A stretch of 49,072 nucleotides of DNA from an uncultured Lachnospiraceae bacterium. Its GTDB lineage: Bacteria > Bacillota > Clostridia > Lachnospirales > Lachnospiraceae. Positions within the stretch are counted from its first letter, which is position 1. Every line of letters starts with the position of its first letter. Below the pieces are notes generated by a model that ran no database searches, was not told the DNA's origin, and saw only the letters and a list, made by a program, of their open reading frames with translations. Shown piece by piece: positions 10,074 through 18,605 of the stretch. The position numbers were made by a program, and so were the translations under genes. The stretch covers positions 1 to 49,072 of the forward strand of contig CACWRR010000010.1 in the NCBI GenBank assembly GCA_902763335.1. Direction: 5' to 3'.

Positions 10074-11273
10074 TTATCCACTCTTTTTCTGTTCAGACTG
10101 TGTATTACTGACTTTCTTACTCATTACTCTCTTTCTGTCCTGCTCTTCCCTCTTATACTTTTCCTGTAAAGAAGTAAGCTCGTTCATGACAATTCGCTGA
10201 AGATTTTCATCCGGTATACCGCTTTCCCTGACTATCTCGTCAAGCACCTGTCTGATATACTTTATATTTATATCTTTCTTTCTCTTTGGTCTGTTTATAT
10301 TTATACCTTCTGCCCCATCCACCTGATTGTGAATCATGGCATAGTTCCATATAAACGAATCGTATATATCTTTTTCAAATTCCTTTGAAATAACAGGCTC
10401 TCTCTTCAATAAATCTACCGAATATCCGACTTTATTATAGTTATAAATAAAATTCCACAGCTTATGACATGCCTTGTAATACATATTCTTCTTGATGGCA
10501 TTTGTCTTGACTATAGGATGTCTTACAGGCGGACAGCTTCTCATAGTCGTTATGAACTCTGTTGAAGCCAGACCGTTTACCTGTCTGTGTACCTTTATCA
10601 GTCTTTCAAATATATCGTTATTACCTTTTTCGTTTTTTTCATCTGACTGCTTGTCCCTTACATTAACCTGCAATTTGTAATCTATGGTCTCTGTATAATT
10701 GTCTATCTTTGATTCCATCTCAAAGAATGAACCAAGCTCATCCTTTGTATTTTCAAATATTACGTTATACCTTTTATTTACAAAATGCTGTAATTCTGCA
10801 ATCAGCGTACATATAAAACGGTTTTCATAAATATTAAGACTTTCTTCCTTGAATACGTTAAGAATTCTGTTCGGAATAACTGTTCCGTCCTCATCATATT
10901 TATCTATCAGGTTACTGTGCTGAATAAGATGTCTGATAGATTCAGTGGTTATATTTCTTGCCATTGCTATATTTACCACTTCTCTGTCCTCTTCTATAAA
11001 TTTTCTTGGATTCATGACAACATGATGAAGTGCCGGAAGTGCCTCTTCTATGGCAGCTATCCAGTCCTCCTCAACACTCTTTACAAGCCTTACATATCTG
11101 AATGTACAGAAATTCGTACTTGTATCGAGAAGGTTATAAAAATATTTATAAAATGCATCATCCTTTGTTGCAATATCGTTTGAATGAAGCATTTTGTCAT
11201 AAACATTCTGAATAACATCTTTCTCTTCATCAAAAGGTCTTAAATATTCATCTGTAAATTCTTCATTGTCCAT
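10074..11273 (-). CDS. DUF2357-like protein, partner of the McrB-like ATPase; no nuclease domain seen
   Basis: I chose the ATG at 11273 (399 residues) because GGAG lies 6 bases upstream; an in-frame ATG at 11315 would overlap the ATPase gene. The protein is soluble, helical and charged. The segment LNIYENRFICTLIAELQHFV resembles the ENRF helix of DUF2357, a domain that pairs with McrB-type AAA+ ATPases and often sits before a PD-(D/E)XK nuclease. No C-terminal nuclease motif is present; the tail is Lys/Gln-rich. It lies directly behind the ATPase and before the SipW-like peptidase, so the pair probably forms a cytoplasmic machine serving surface assembly. The DUF2357 call is from memory of the family and moderately sure. 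Confidence 0.6.
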   Translation of the reverse strand: MDNEEFTDEYLRPFDEEKDVIQNVYDKMLHSNDIATKDDAFYKYFYNLLDTSTNFCTFRYVRLVKSVEEDWIAAIEEALPALHHVVMNPRKFIEEDREVVNIAMARNITTESIRHLIQHSNLIDKYDEDGTVIPNRILNVFKEESLNIYENRFICTLIAELQHFVNKRYNVIFENTKDELGSFFEMESKIDNYTETIDYKLQVNVRDKQSDEKNEKGNNDIFERLIKVHRQVNGLASTEFITTMRSCPPVRHPIVKTNAIKKNMYYKACHKLWNFIYNYNKVGYSVDLLKREPVISKEFEKDIYDSFIWNYAMIHNQVDGAEGININRPKRKKDINIKYIRQVLDEIVRESGIPDENLQRIVMNELTSLQEKYKREEQDRKRVMSKKVSNTQSEQKKSG

Positions 11274-11301
11274 ACTAATCTCCATTCCGCAGATGATGTC
11301 A

Positions 11302-13026
11302 CTACATTGCTCCACTCATTTTCTTAAGTCTTGTAAGGTATTCCTTGCTTATCTTGAAGTTTTCTTCACCAAACGCATTATTAAGATAGATAATGAGTCC
11401 GTCAAGTTCGTCTCTGATAAACCCAAGTCCCAATGACTCAAACTTTCTTAATATCTTCTTCGCAAACATGAAGTCGATTCCATCTATCTCTGTTCCGCCA
11501 CATGCAACATAGCATGGAACGAAGGCTTTCATCTGTCTTAAGATACGGTTACCAAATGTAAGTCTGAAATGCTCTATCAGATACTGGTCAAGTTTATCAA
11601 GCTCTAACAGGTATTCCTCTGAAATAGGGTATTTCTGTTTTGCTTCCTCATACATTTCTTCCATATGCTTAAAGCTGAGTCTCATAGGCTCTGTATCCGG
11701 TGCCTCAAATACTTCTGCTCTGGCATCCAGATCGATAGGTATCGCTCTATCGTACACCTTATCAGATACGGCAAATGTAGAGTCATCATTATTGATTGTT
11801 CCTACATACCATACATTTGAAGGTATCCATACTTTACCTTCTACCATCTTCTCAGGGTCACTGTCTGTCTCAGATGAAACAACAGTAACATATCTTTCAT
11901 CCTCTCTAGGCAACTCAAGTATAGATAACATTTCCGCAAAGTAGTACTCAACTCTGGCGATATTCATCTCATCGAGAATAATAAGTTTCATTCCGTCATA
12001 GTACTGTGCCTCGTAGATTGCCTTTAAGAAATCTGTCTCTGTATATTTCTTCGTAAAGTCATTATAATATCCGAAAAGCTCTGTTCTGTCTCTCCATGAT
12101 GGCTGAACCGAACAGATAAGACTCGGATTCTGCAGATACTGTCCGAGTGCATACGGCAGAGATGTTTTTCCTGTACCGGATATACCCTGTAAGATAAGCA
12201 TCTTAGCTGCTCCGAATGTTGCAAATGTCTGTTTTATAACATCAAGCTCATAGTAAAGGTGAAGCCTTGATGCCGCAAAGTTTCTGAAGTTTATACATAT
12301 CTCTTCAAGCGTAACTGTCTTGTTATACTCAAAAGGTTTAAAATCAGGTGCCATATACACTCTGTCCACACTTGAAAGTCTTGGGAAACGTAGTTCACTC
12401 GTCACAATCTTTTCAACCTTATTCTCATCATCTGTGTCTTCCACAGTCTCTGCTACCTCGCCCTCTGTCTCTGCATTGATAACATTTACATCCGGCTCTG
12501 CATTTTCATTTTCTTCTGTCTTATTCTTAGCCTCTTCTTCCATAGTTGCTGCTATCTCTTCATCCGTCATCTGGTCAGGATCAGCAGTTCCGCTGTACAT
12601 TGCATTAAGCTCAGGATTCTGTTCAAGAAGCTGCTCGTCCACCTTAATTCCCATCTCTGAAACCTTCATGGCAAGAATCTTGTCCTTCTCATAGTTAGCC
12701 TTCATTATCTCTCTCTTTAAGGTAACTACTTCATCTTTCATCTGCTCGTATTTGACTACGGGTACCTTAAATCTTAATGCCACCTTAAGCGCCTTAAACA
12801 ACAGATATAGCACCAGTGCAATAAGCAGATATATTAAAATATGTGTAATTATGTAAGCAATCCACCCAAGTGGTGACAAATCTTTATAATATGAATTTGC
12901 AAGTTTCTGATAAAACTGGATATCAAGGATTCCCAGCACACAATCTTTAAATGCGATTGCCAGATTGTACAGATTGTCAAATATCTGCCTCATAAAATTA
13001 TAGAAATAATAAAAATACGCGTTCAT
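11302..13026 (-). CDS. Membrane-anchored McrB-like AAA+ ATPase
   Basis: 574 residues. Hydrophobic N-terminal segments include a clear membrane helix at about 54-78. A probable coiled coil (about 92-130) and an acidic linker (about 150-210) follow. The AAA+ core has Walker A GISGTGKTS (281-289), Walker B LIILDEMN (348-355), a sensor-1 type GTINNDD (409-415) and an arginine-finger-like VYDRAIP (424-430). The GTxN-DD-DRA arrangement is typical of McrB-like ATPases. GAGG lies 7 bases before the ATG. Unlike restriction McrB there is no DNA-binding N-terminal domain, and the protein is tethered to the membrane. Surrounded by exported proteins and a SipW-like peptidase, it probably drives or remodels an envelope complex. 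That role is inferred. Confidence 0.8.
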   Translation of the reverse strand: MNAYFYYFYNFMRQIFDNLYNLAIAFKDCVLGILDIQFYQKLANSYYKDLSPLGWIAYIITHILIYLLIALVLYLLFKALKVALRFKVPVVKYEQMKDEVVTLKREIMKANYEKDKILAMKVSEMGIKVDEQLLEQNPELNAMYSGTADPDQMTDEEIAATMEEEAKNKTEENENAEPDVNVINAETEGEVAETVEDTDDENKVEKIVTSELRFPRLSSVDRVYMAPDFKPFEYNKTVTLEEICINFRNFAASRLHLYYELDVIKQTFATFGAAKMLILQGISGTGKTSLPYALGQYLQNPSLICSVQPSWRDRTELFGYYNDFTKKYTETDFLKAIYEAQYYDGMKLIILDEMNIARVEYYFAEMLSILELPREDERYVTVVSSETDSDPEKMVEGKVWIPSNVWYVGTINNDDSTFAVSDKVYDRAIPIDLDARAEVFEAPDTEPMRLSFKHMEEMYEEAKQKYPISEEYLLELDKLDQYLIEHFRLTFGNRILRQMKAFVPCYVACGGTEIDGIDFMFAKKILRKFESLGLGFIRDELDGLIIYLNNAFGEENFKISKEYLTRLKKMSGAM

Positions 13027-13049
13027 ACCGTTACCTCATTTCAGTAAAA

Positions 13050-14042
13050 TTATTTTTCCTGTGAAACAAACTGAATCTGACCTTTCATCTTGTCTGCTGC
13101 TATCTCGTTGTCACAATCCTCATCCATTCCTTCTATCCAGATTCTCATTGTAACCTCGACATCCTGTCCTTCTTTTATAGTACAGATTGCATCTGATCTC
13201 TCTTTTGTTCCGTTGCTTCCGTTAACCTTAAAGCTCTTGTTTGCATACTGCTGTATTGTACTGTACTTACCATACTTCTTACCTGAAGGATTCGTATAAT
13301 CAGACATGTTTCCTCCTACCGTACCACCATTATGCTTGTCGTAGTTTGGCTCATATATAGTCGTATCTCCTGTAACAACATTTGTAAACTTAAAGCTTAC
13401 TCTGACGGCATTTGCCGCTGTCTTGCTTCCGTTTGCACTGTCCATCAAAAATGAACCGTAGCTGTCATCGAATGTAGGATTCGTCTGTCCTGCCTCTGTA
13501 GTTGTCTGTCCTGCAAGGTATACATTAAAATCCTTTGCCTTACTTGAGTCCACTCCGGATGCACCTGCTCTTAAGAAGAATTTCTTCTCGTATACATATT
13601 TCATATTTAATTCTGTTTTGTCCGCTGTTGTATCCTCTTTCAATTCCTGAAGTTCCTGCACAGTACCGTCTGAATTGTATACAGGCTTGAAGAATTTGAG
13701 TCCGTCCTCTGTTGTTACAGGACTTAAATATAATTTTGCCCTGTCAGTATCGCTCACCCCGTCAAAAAGATTTATTGAATTCTTATAACCTTCCGGTGTA
13801 TCTTTGCTATTTTGTACTTTCACATTTGATATCTGAAGATTTCCGATAGTGTCAGCAGTAAATTCAGCACTTACTATCTTAGGCGTATTAGATATCATGA
13901 ACCATGCATATGTGGCAACTGATATTACAAATGTACTCACACCTATCATCGCCAGTGTCATTGCCGTCTGCTTGGATATCTTTAATCTGTCAGCTCTTTT
14001 TTTATTCTTCTTGTTTTCTTCCTCAGAAAAGCTTTTCTTCAT
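13050..14042 (-). CDS. TasA-like exported protein (paralogue 2) with WIEGMDEDC motif
   Basis: 330 residues. A basic N terminus is followed by a hydrophobic helix (about 26-47) ending ATYAWFMISNTP, a SipW-type signal region. Just after it comes FTADTIGNLQISNV. The extracellular part includes a YVYEKKFFLRAG segment and ends with VTMRIWIEGMDEDC and GQIQFVSQEK. All of these segments recur in the neighbouring gene at 14093-14974, so the two are tandem paralogues. The single conserved cysteine next to an acidic pair may bind metal or form an intermolecular bond; that is a guess. GGAGG precedes the ATG. Probably a main structural subunit of the surface assembly. Confidence 0.75.
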   Translation of the reverse strand: MKKSFSEEENKKNKKRADRLKISKQTAMTLAMIGVSTFVISVATYAWFMISNTPKIVSAEFTADTIGNLQISNVKVQNSKDTPEGYKNSINLFDGVSDTDRAKLYLSPVTTEDGLKFFKPVYNSDGTVQELQELKEDTTADKTELNMKYVYEKKFFLRAGASGVDSSKAKDFNVYLAGQTTTEAGQTNPTFDDSYGSFLMDSANGSKTAANAVRVSFKFTNVVTGDTTIYEPNYDKHNGGTVGGNMSDYTNPSGKKYGKYSTIQQYANKSFKVNGSNGTKERSDAICTIKEGQDVEVTMRIWIEGMDEDCDNEIAADKMKGQIQFVSQEK

Positions 14043-14092
14043 AATAAATTTCCTCCAATGCTCTTTTTATTTTTAATCTTCTTTTTATATTA

Positions 14093-14974
14093 TTATTCTT
14101 TAATCTCTGTAGACACAAACTGAATCTGACCTGCAACCATATCTGATGCAATTGAATTTGTACAATCATCATCCGTACCTTCTATCCAGATTCTCATTGT
14201 CACTCTCACATCAACATTTTCTGCCATAGTAAACATTTTTTCAGATTCATTTGTCTTCGGACTGACTACAAACGTTCCGTTTCCTCTCTGCTGATATAAC
14301 CTTTGAAAACTTCCATATTCTCTTCCGACTGCATTTGCTGCTCTGGATGTATCGCTGTTATGAATATCTGAATTTGGTTCATATACATATGTAGTTCCAT
14401 CATCAAGTGTAAAACTTATTCTTATGGCATTTGCGGCTGTCTCACCATTTCCTGATGCCGACTGTGTAATATAACATCCTTCACTTTTATTTGTACTTCC
14501 ATATAATGCTATATCATAGCTTCTCTTTATGTTTGCCACTCTCTCACTCTTATTCTGCTGACCGGCTTTTAAATAAAACTTTTTCTCATATACATAATAC
14601 TTCTTAAGCTGTGCCTCGTCCTTTATCTCCGTTACGGATGACACTGTCTTGCTTGATGAGTCATAATTCGGTGAACAGAAATTCACTCCGTCTTTCGTCG
14701 TAACAGGACTTAACACTACCTTAGAAATATCTACATCATTTTTTGCCGTTGCAAGATCAAGTACGTCTGAATATGTACCCGGACCGTTCCCCGTATCATC
14801 TGCTATCTGAAGATTACCCGAATGATCCGCAATCATTGATAAATTCTCGACTCTTGCCCTGTTACTTACCGTAAACCACGCCAATACTCCTCCTGCCGTC
14901 GCAAGTATTATAAATAATGAAACAATCACTATTTTCTTTAAATTACTTTTCTTTTCCTTTTTATTCTGGCTCAT
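14093..14974 (-). CDS. TasA-like exported protein (paralogue 1) with WIEGTDDDC motif
   Basis: 293 residues. A Lys-rich N terminus and hydrophobic helix (about 13-33) end GGVLAWFTVSNRARV, a SipW-type signal region, followed by MIADHSGNLQIAD. The body has YVYEKKFYLKAGQ, TAANAIRISFTLDDGTTYVYEPNSD and, at the end, VTMRIWIEGTDDDC then GQIQFVSTE. The same landmarks occur in the same order in the next gene, which shows a gene duplication. GAGGT lies 4 bases before the ATG. It sits 17 bases after the 308-residue gene, whose C terminus carries a weaker version of the same motif. Predicted SipW-processed surface subunit. Confidence 0.75.
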   Translation of the reverse strand: MSQNKKEKKSNLKKIVIVSLFIILATAGGVLAWFTVSNRARVENLSMIADHSGNLQIADDTGNGPGTYSDVLDLATAKNDVDISKVVLSPVTTKDGVNFCSPNYDSSSKTVSSVTEIKDEAQLKKYYVYEKKFYLKAGQQNKSERVANIKRSYDIALYGSTNKSEGCYITQSASGNGETAANAIRISFTLDDGTTYVYEPNSDIHNSDTSRAANAVGREYGSFQRLYQQRGNGTFVVSPKTNESEKMFTMAENVDVRVTMRIWIEGTDDDCTNSIASDMVAGQIQFVSTEIKE

Positions 14975-14991
14975 ACTTACCTCATTTCAAA

Positions 14992-15918
14992 CTAATCATT
15001 AACATATGAAAATCCCATATATGCTTCAACCCATCCGCCGATTATGTCATCAACACATTCAGGGTCTTCTCCTTCGTACCACATAACTACCGTGTACTTA
15101 TCTACTTCTTTATTCTTAATCTTCTTTCTTACTCCTGCACAGATTTCTTTGTCTGTTCTGAATGGAATTGTAATAAGCTCATTTGCTTCCTCTATGGATT
15201 CAGCCTGAAATACTTCATCCGCAGTCAGATCTGACTCACTCCCCGTAACAGTTTTATACTGTTCAGGCTGTGCCGCATCATCCTTAAACGGAAATTCATA
15301 TAATGCATACTGATGTTCAGGATTGCCATCCTTACCCTTTAACGCATATATTGTCTGCTTTCCGTTATAATAAACCATAACCCACAATGCCTTCTCGGCA
15401 TGCTTTGATGACCTTCTTATTTTAAGGGAATACTCATAATTCCTGGTCTTTCCGGTCTGATTTGTCAGATAAAATGTATGTGCAACATAGTTTGGTCCGT
15501 CATGAACACCATCCACCTGTCCTACATCCTCTGCTATGTCAAATATACTTATATTATCGGCAACCACAGCCTTACTTCTTAATGCAACCAGTTTTTCTGA
15601 GAAATCCGTAGTATCAGAAATGTAAAATCCATCCTTTGACATGGTGCTGTCAAGACTGATAACAAATTCTCCGGCTCCGGTATAAAATGCCGCTAAAATA
15701 AAAAGCACCGCTAAGATAGATGTGATTATAATAACTCCCTGCCATGCAGCCCTTACCCTGAATAAACTTCTTGTTATACTTATACCACCCATATACCAAT
15801 GCTTAAATCTGTTTAGCAAATCAAATCTGCTTATTAAACTTCTTCTTATTTTTTTCTCTTTTTTTTCTTTTTTAACTTTTTGTTTTTTTTCTTTTTTCAA
15901 GTTATTGTCAGTGCTCAC
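14992..15918 (-). CDS. Type II membrane protein related to the TasA-like paralogues
   Basis: 308 residues from a GTG start. The first 25 residues are almost all lysine, glutamate and glutamine. A cytoplasmic basic stretch follows, then a membrane helix at about 62-84. The outer domain contains HTFYLTNQTGKTRNYEYSLKI and, near the C terminus, VMWYEGEDPEC, a relative of the WIEG-D-x-DC motif of the next two genes. The helix does not end in the AWF pattern, so SipW cleavage is doubtful and it may stay anchored. It follows the HD-GYP gene by 27 bases. I infer a base or anchor subunit of the assembly. The ribosome binding site is weak, so translation may depend on the upstream gene. Confidence 0.65.
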   Translation of the reverse strand: MSTDNNLKKEKKQKVKKEKKEKKIRRSLISRFDLLNRFKHWYMGGISITRSLFRVRAAWQGVIIITSILAVLFILAAFYTGAGEFVISLDSTMSKDGFYISDTTDFSEKLVALRSKAVVADNISIFDIAEDVGQVDGVHDGPNYVAHTFYLTNQTGKTRNYEYSLKIRRSSKHAEKALWVMVYYNGKQTIYALKGKDGNPEHQYALYEFPFKDDAAQPEQYKTVTGSESDLTADEVFQAESIEEANELITIPFRTDKEICAGVRKKIKNKEVDKYTVVMWYEGEDPECVDDIIGGWVEAYMGFSYVND

Positions 15919-15945
15919 TTTAACACCACATTCCTTTGTTATATT

Positions 15946-16563
15946 TTATATTCTGTCCACACTGTTTTTGAATATTTCTACCATATAAGGGTCAAACTGT
16001 TTCCCCGCCTCATTTTCTATGATGGCTACCGCCTCATCCTTGGTTGTCTGTTTCTTCTTATATGGTTTCCAACTTGTTATTCCGTCGTATGTATCCGCAA
16101 TTGCACACAACCTTCCTCCAAGTGGAATCTCTTCACCCGACTTTCCGACAGGATAACCTCTGCCATCCCATCTCTCATGATGATACACCGCAACATTAAA
16201 CATCTGTATCATGAGGTCATGCGGAAACGGCTTTTTGTATATGCTGTCCATCGCCGGAATCGCATTGACGGCATGATCCTTTATAAGCTGAAACTCTTCA
16301 TCTGTAAGTTTCTCAACCTTATTCAATACCGCAAATGGTATATATATTCTTCCAATATCATGATATTTAAAAATATCCTCGCTGAATTTTGCGAATCGGT
16401 TGCCAAATTCTTTCTCGACCAATTCGGGATTTTCTTTAGAAAGCTGCTCAAATATTATCTGTGAATACCGCCCAACTCTCTCCATATGCTCCCTTGTCTC
16501 TCGTGGAATCATACTAAAAAGGCTGTGTATCGTCGGATAGTATCCCATACGTGTACTTACCAT
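15946..16563 (-). CDS. HD-GYP domain protein, probable cyclic di-GMP phosphodiesterase
   Basis: About 205 residues, almost a stand-alone HD-GYP domain with no receiver or sensor domain. Seen, counting from the ATG at 16563: His26, HD at 68-69, DH at 96-97, the HH pair at 128-129, the GRGYP signature ending at 138, and ADTYDG at 156-161. The arginine after HD-x-G replaces the usual lysine. HD-GYP enzymes hydrolyse cyclic di-GMP to pGpG or GMP. I chose 16563 because AGGA lies 5 bases upstream; in-frame starts at 16587 and 16626 are possible, but the latter is only about 14 bases from the expected transcription start. As first gene of the surface operon it may link assembly to cyclic di-GMP level. 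Confidence 0.8.
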   Translation of the reverse strand: MVSTRMGYYPTIHSLFSMIPRETREHMERVGRYSQIIFEQLSKENPELVEKEFGNRFAKFSEDIFKYHDIGRIYIPFAVLNKVEKLTDEEFQLIKDHAVNAIPAMDSIYKKPFPHDLMIQMFNVAVYHHERWDGRGYPVGKSGEEIPLGGRLCAIADTYDGITSWKPYKKKQTTKDEAVAIIENEAGKQFDPYMVEIFKNSVDRI

Positions 16564-16646
16564 TTTATTCCTGTCCGTCGTAAACATCTTCCACACTACT
16601 CCATTCCGCAGCGATTTATTCCGCATTTATCTTATTACTCGTTATA

Positions 16647-16675
16647 AGTATAAAAATTATGTTGCCTTTTGTCAA
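16647..16675 (-). promoter_or_regulatory. Sigma-A type promoter of the HD-GYP/SipW/AAA operon
   Basis: On the minus strand TTGACA (16670-16675) and TATACT (16647-16652) are separated by 17 bases, close to the vegetative consensus. It lies between the PLP-enzyme gene and the HD-GYP gene, pointing into the latter. No other strong promoter was seen further down the cluster, where gaps are under 52 bases. Confidence 0.75.
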
Positions 16676-16687
16676 TGAAAGATATCA

Positions 16688-17863
16688 TTAATTCTGTCTT
16701 TTCCTATACATATTTATGCCATTTTTAAATCTTTCAAGTCCGTCATTTAAAACTTCCCTGCAACATGCCACATTCATTCGGATATATCCCTCTCCCGCCT
16801 TTCCATACTGCCCTCCGGCAGATACATAAAGTCCTGTGTTTTTCCTTATAAAAGCTGCAAGTCTCTTTGAATCGTCTGTTATATTTCTACAGTCTATCCA
16901 CATAAGGTATGTGGCGTCAGTCACCTCTGTCTTAACATCCTTCAGGTTTTCATCTATATATTTTTTTACCGTCATTTTATTTTCATATATATATGTCCTT
17001 AATTCGTCAAGCCATTCGCCGCCTTTAGTAAATGCTGCAACTGCTGCCTGTATGGCAAAGTAATTCGGCTCTGCAACTTCATCCGTATTGATACCTCTGT
17101 CTACTTTCGCCCTCATTCTCTCATTCGGAACGATTATGGCTGACGTCTGTAGCCCTGCCATGTTAAATGCTTTCGTCGGTGCAACACAGCTTATGCTTAT
17201 GTCACGACATTTATTCGAAACGGATGCAAAAGGTATATATCCTTTTCCCGGAGTTGTAATATCACAGTGAATCTCATCTGACACAACTATAACACCATAC
17301 TTGTAACACAGTTCACCTATCCGTTCAAGCTCCTCTTTTGACCATATTTTTCCAACCGGATTGTGTGGATTACACAGTATCATCATGGTAGTCTGTGTAT
17401 CCGATAATTTTCTTTCCAGTTCTTCAAAATTGATATGATAACCGTTTTCATCATTTAAAAGCGAATTTTCCACAATATATCTTCCATTGTTCACTATCGA
17501 GTTAAAGAAAATGTTATACACCGGAGTCTGCACAAGAATCTTTTCTCCGACCGTGGTCATCTTCCTTACGATACTTGACAATGCAGGTATAACTCCCGTG
17601 CAGAACATGAGCCATTCTGACTCTATGGTAAAATCGTGCCTTTCCTTCCACCACTTTTTATAGGCATCATACCATCTGTCAGGAACAATCGTATAACCAA
17701 AAGCTCCTTCATCTGCTTTTTCCTTTATGGCATCCATTATCTCAGGAGCTGTCTTAAAATCCATATCAGCCACCCACATAGGAAGCTGTCCTTCAGGAAT
17801 ATCCCATTTAAGCGAATCAGTTTTTCTTCTGTCAATCACTTCGTCAAAATTATATCTAGCCAT
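16688..17863 (-). CDS. MalY/PatB-type PLP-dependent C-S lyase or aminotransferase
   Basis: 391 residues, the usual length of the family. The N terminus has the typical MWVADMDFKTAPEI. Fold-type I residues visible are NPHNPVGKIW (from Asn165), the PLP-ring aspartate in VVSDEIHCD (Asp196) and the Schiff-base lysine in APTKAFNMAGLQTS (Lys231). Members cleave cystathionine or cysteine S-conjugates, and some act as aminotransferases or regulators (MalY). It acts in the cytoplasm. It starts 27 bases after the membrane-protein gene, so the two are probably cotranscribed, and is separated from the next operon by a promoter. The substrate cannot be told from sequence. Confidence 0.9.
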   Translation of the reverse strand: MARYNFDEVIDRRKTDSLKWDIPEGQLPMWVADMDFKTAPEIMDAIKEKADEGAFGYTIVPDRWYDAYKKWWKERHDFTIESEWLMFCTGVIPALSSIVRKMTTVGEKILVQTPVYNIFFNSIVNNGRYIVENSLLNDENGYHINFEELERKLSDTQTTMMILCNPHNPVGKIWSKEELERIGELCYKYGVIVVSDEIHCDITTPGKGYIPFASVSNKCRDISISCVAPTKAFNMAGLQTSAIIVPNERMRAKVDRGINTDEVAEPNYFAIQAAVAAFTKGGEWLDELRTYIYENKMTVKKYIDENLKDVKTEVTDATYLMWIDCRNITDDSKRLAAFIRKNTGLYVSAGGQYGKAGEGYIRMNVACCREVLNDGLERFKNGINMYRKRQN

Positions 17864-17890
17864 TTCTATTCTCCATTCAATACAAAGTAA

Positions 17891-18436
17891 TTATTTTTTA
17901 CTTTTTTCTCTTATTGCAAGCACTATGACAGATACCACATCAGCCACAAAAATAAACTGTAGTATGCCGGTAATCACTGCTATTGTTCTCCCAATCACAC
18001 CATTTTTATACGATGATACTATGTAAACTACTGAAAACGGTGCCGCCCCTATCATCGATATCCATCCGATAACAGAAAACATTCCTGCAACCACCGGACC
18101 GACAAATATCATTATAACAACCGGTGTAAACATCATAAGCAATGCGACGGCAATTATAAGACCACCGATAACGTAATATGGTATAAGCATACACTTTATA
18201 AGCACTGCACACCTTAAAAATGCTTTTCTGTCCGTTTTTTTGTTAATTAAAATTACTGTAATGAGATTAATAAATCCAAATACTGCCGGAATGAAAAGCG
18301 GCCAATAATGTGCCGGTTCATTTTCGATATTTAAGTTTGCCGCATAGCAGAGAAAAGGCGAAGCATATACTGCAATCACATACAGCACTGCTAATACATA
18401 TATCGGGTAGTTTTTATTTTTTCTTTCACTGTTCAT
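17891..18436 (-). CDS. Small multi-pass membrane protein of unknown function
   Basis: 181 residues with about five hydrophobic helices (roughly 12-33, 45-63, 77-105, 112-140, 148-172), short loops and a basic C terminus. I do not recognise a named family with confidence; it may belong to one of the DUF families of Firmicutes membrane proteins. AAGGAG lies 11 bases before the ATG. About 40 bases upstream is a hairpin element that recurs before the DUF2007-like gene. It lies just ahead of the PLP-enzyme gene and is probably cotranscribed with it. Confidence 0.7.
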   Translation of the reverse strand: MNSERKNKNYPIYVLAVLYVIAVYASPFLCYAANLNIENEPAHYWPLFIPAVFGFINLITVILINKKTDRKAFLRCAVLIKCMLIPYYVIGGLIIAVALLMMFTPVVIMIFVGPVVAGMFSVIGWISMIGAAPFSVVYIVSSYKNGVIGRTIAVITGILQFIFVADVVSVIVLAIREKSKK

Positions 18437-18477
18437 GTAAAATTAATCTCCTTAATAGATTTTTAATATTTAAAATT

Positions 18478-18517
18478 GGTTGCAAAACTTCTTATTATGC
18501 AAGCCTTGTGCAAATTT
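18478..18517 (-). repeat. Hairpin element copy 1 with conserved loop
   Basis: On the plus strand the arms GGTTGCA (18478-18484) and TGCAAGCC (18498-18505) enclose a loop with ACTTCTTATT, followed by TTGTGCAAATT. Copy 2 at 19571-19610 has different arms that still pair and the same loop. On the minus strand both copies sit 40-50 bases before a start codon. Confidence 0.55.
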
Positions 18518-18561
18518 ATAGGCTGCAACGCTCAGAATGTCGATTATGCAGCCTATAAATT
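18513..18561. repeat. Inverted repeat with 15-bp perfect arms
   Basis: The plus-strand arm 18513-18527 (AATTTATAGGCTGCA) is perfectly complementary to 18547-18561, with a 19-base loop. There is no T-run directly after either arm, so it is not a standard terminator. It adjoins hairpin element copy 1 and lies just upstream of a plus-strand promoter. Confidence 0.7.
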
Positions 18562-18570
18562 AAGTTTTTC

Positions 18571-18599
18571 TTGACAAATACTACTTTAAACTATATTAT
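18571..18599 (+). promoter_or_regulatory. Plus-strand sigma-A type promoter
   Basis: TTGACA (18571-18576), a 17-base spacer and TATTAT (18594-18599). It points right, against all genes of the region. No plus-strand protein gene follows, only a terminator-like hairpin about 60 bases on. Confidence 0.6.
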
Positions 18600-18605
18600 A
18601 TGTAT

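Noticed and set aside
10074-13026. McrBC restriction-defence system
   Set aside because: The ATPase is membrane-anchored with no DNA-binding domain, the partner has no nuclease motif, and both lie inside a surface-protein operon.
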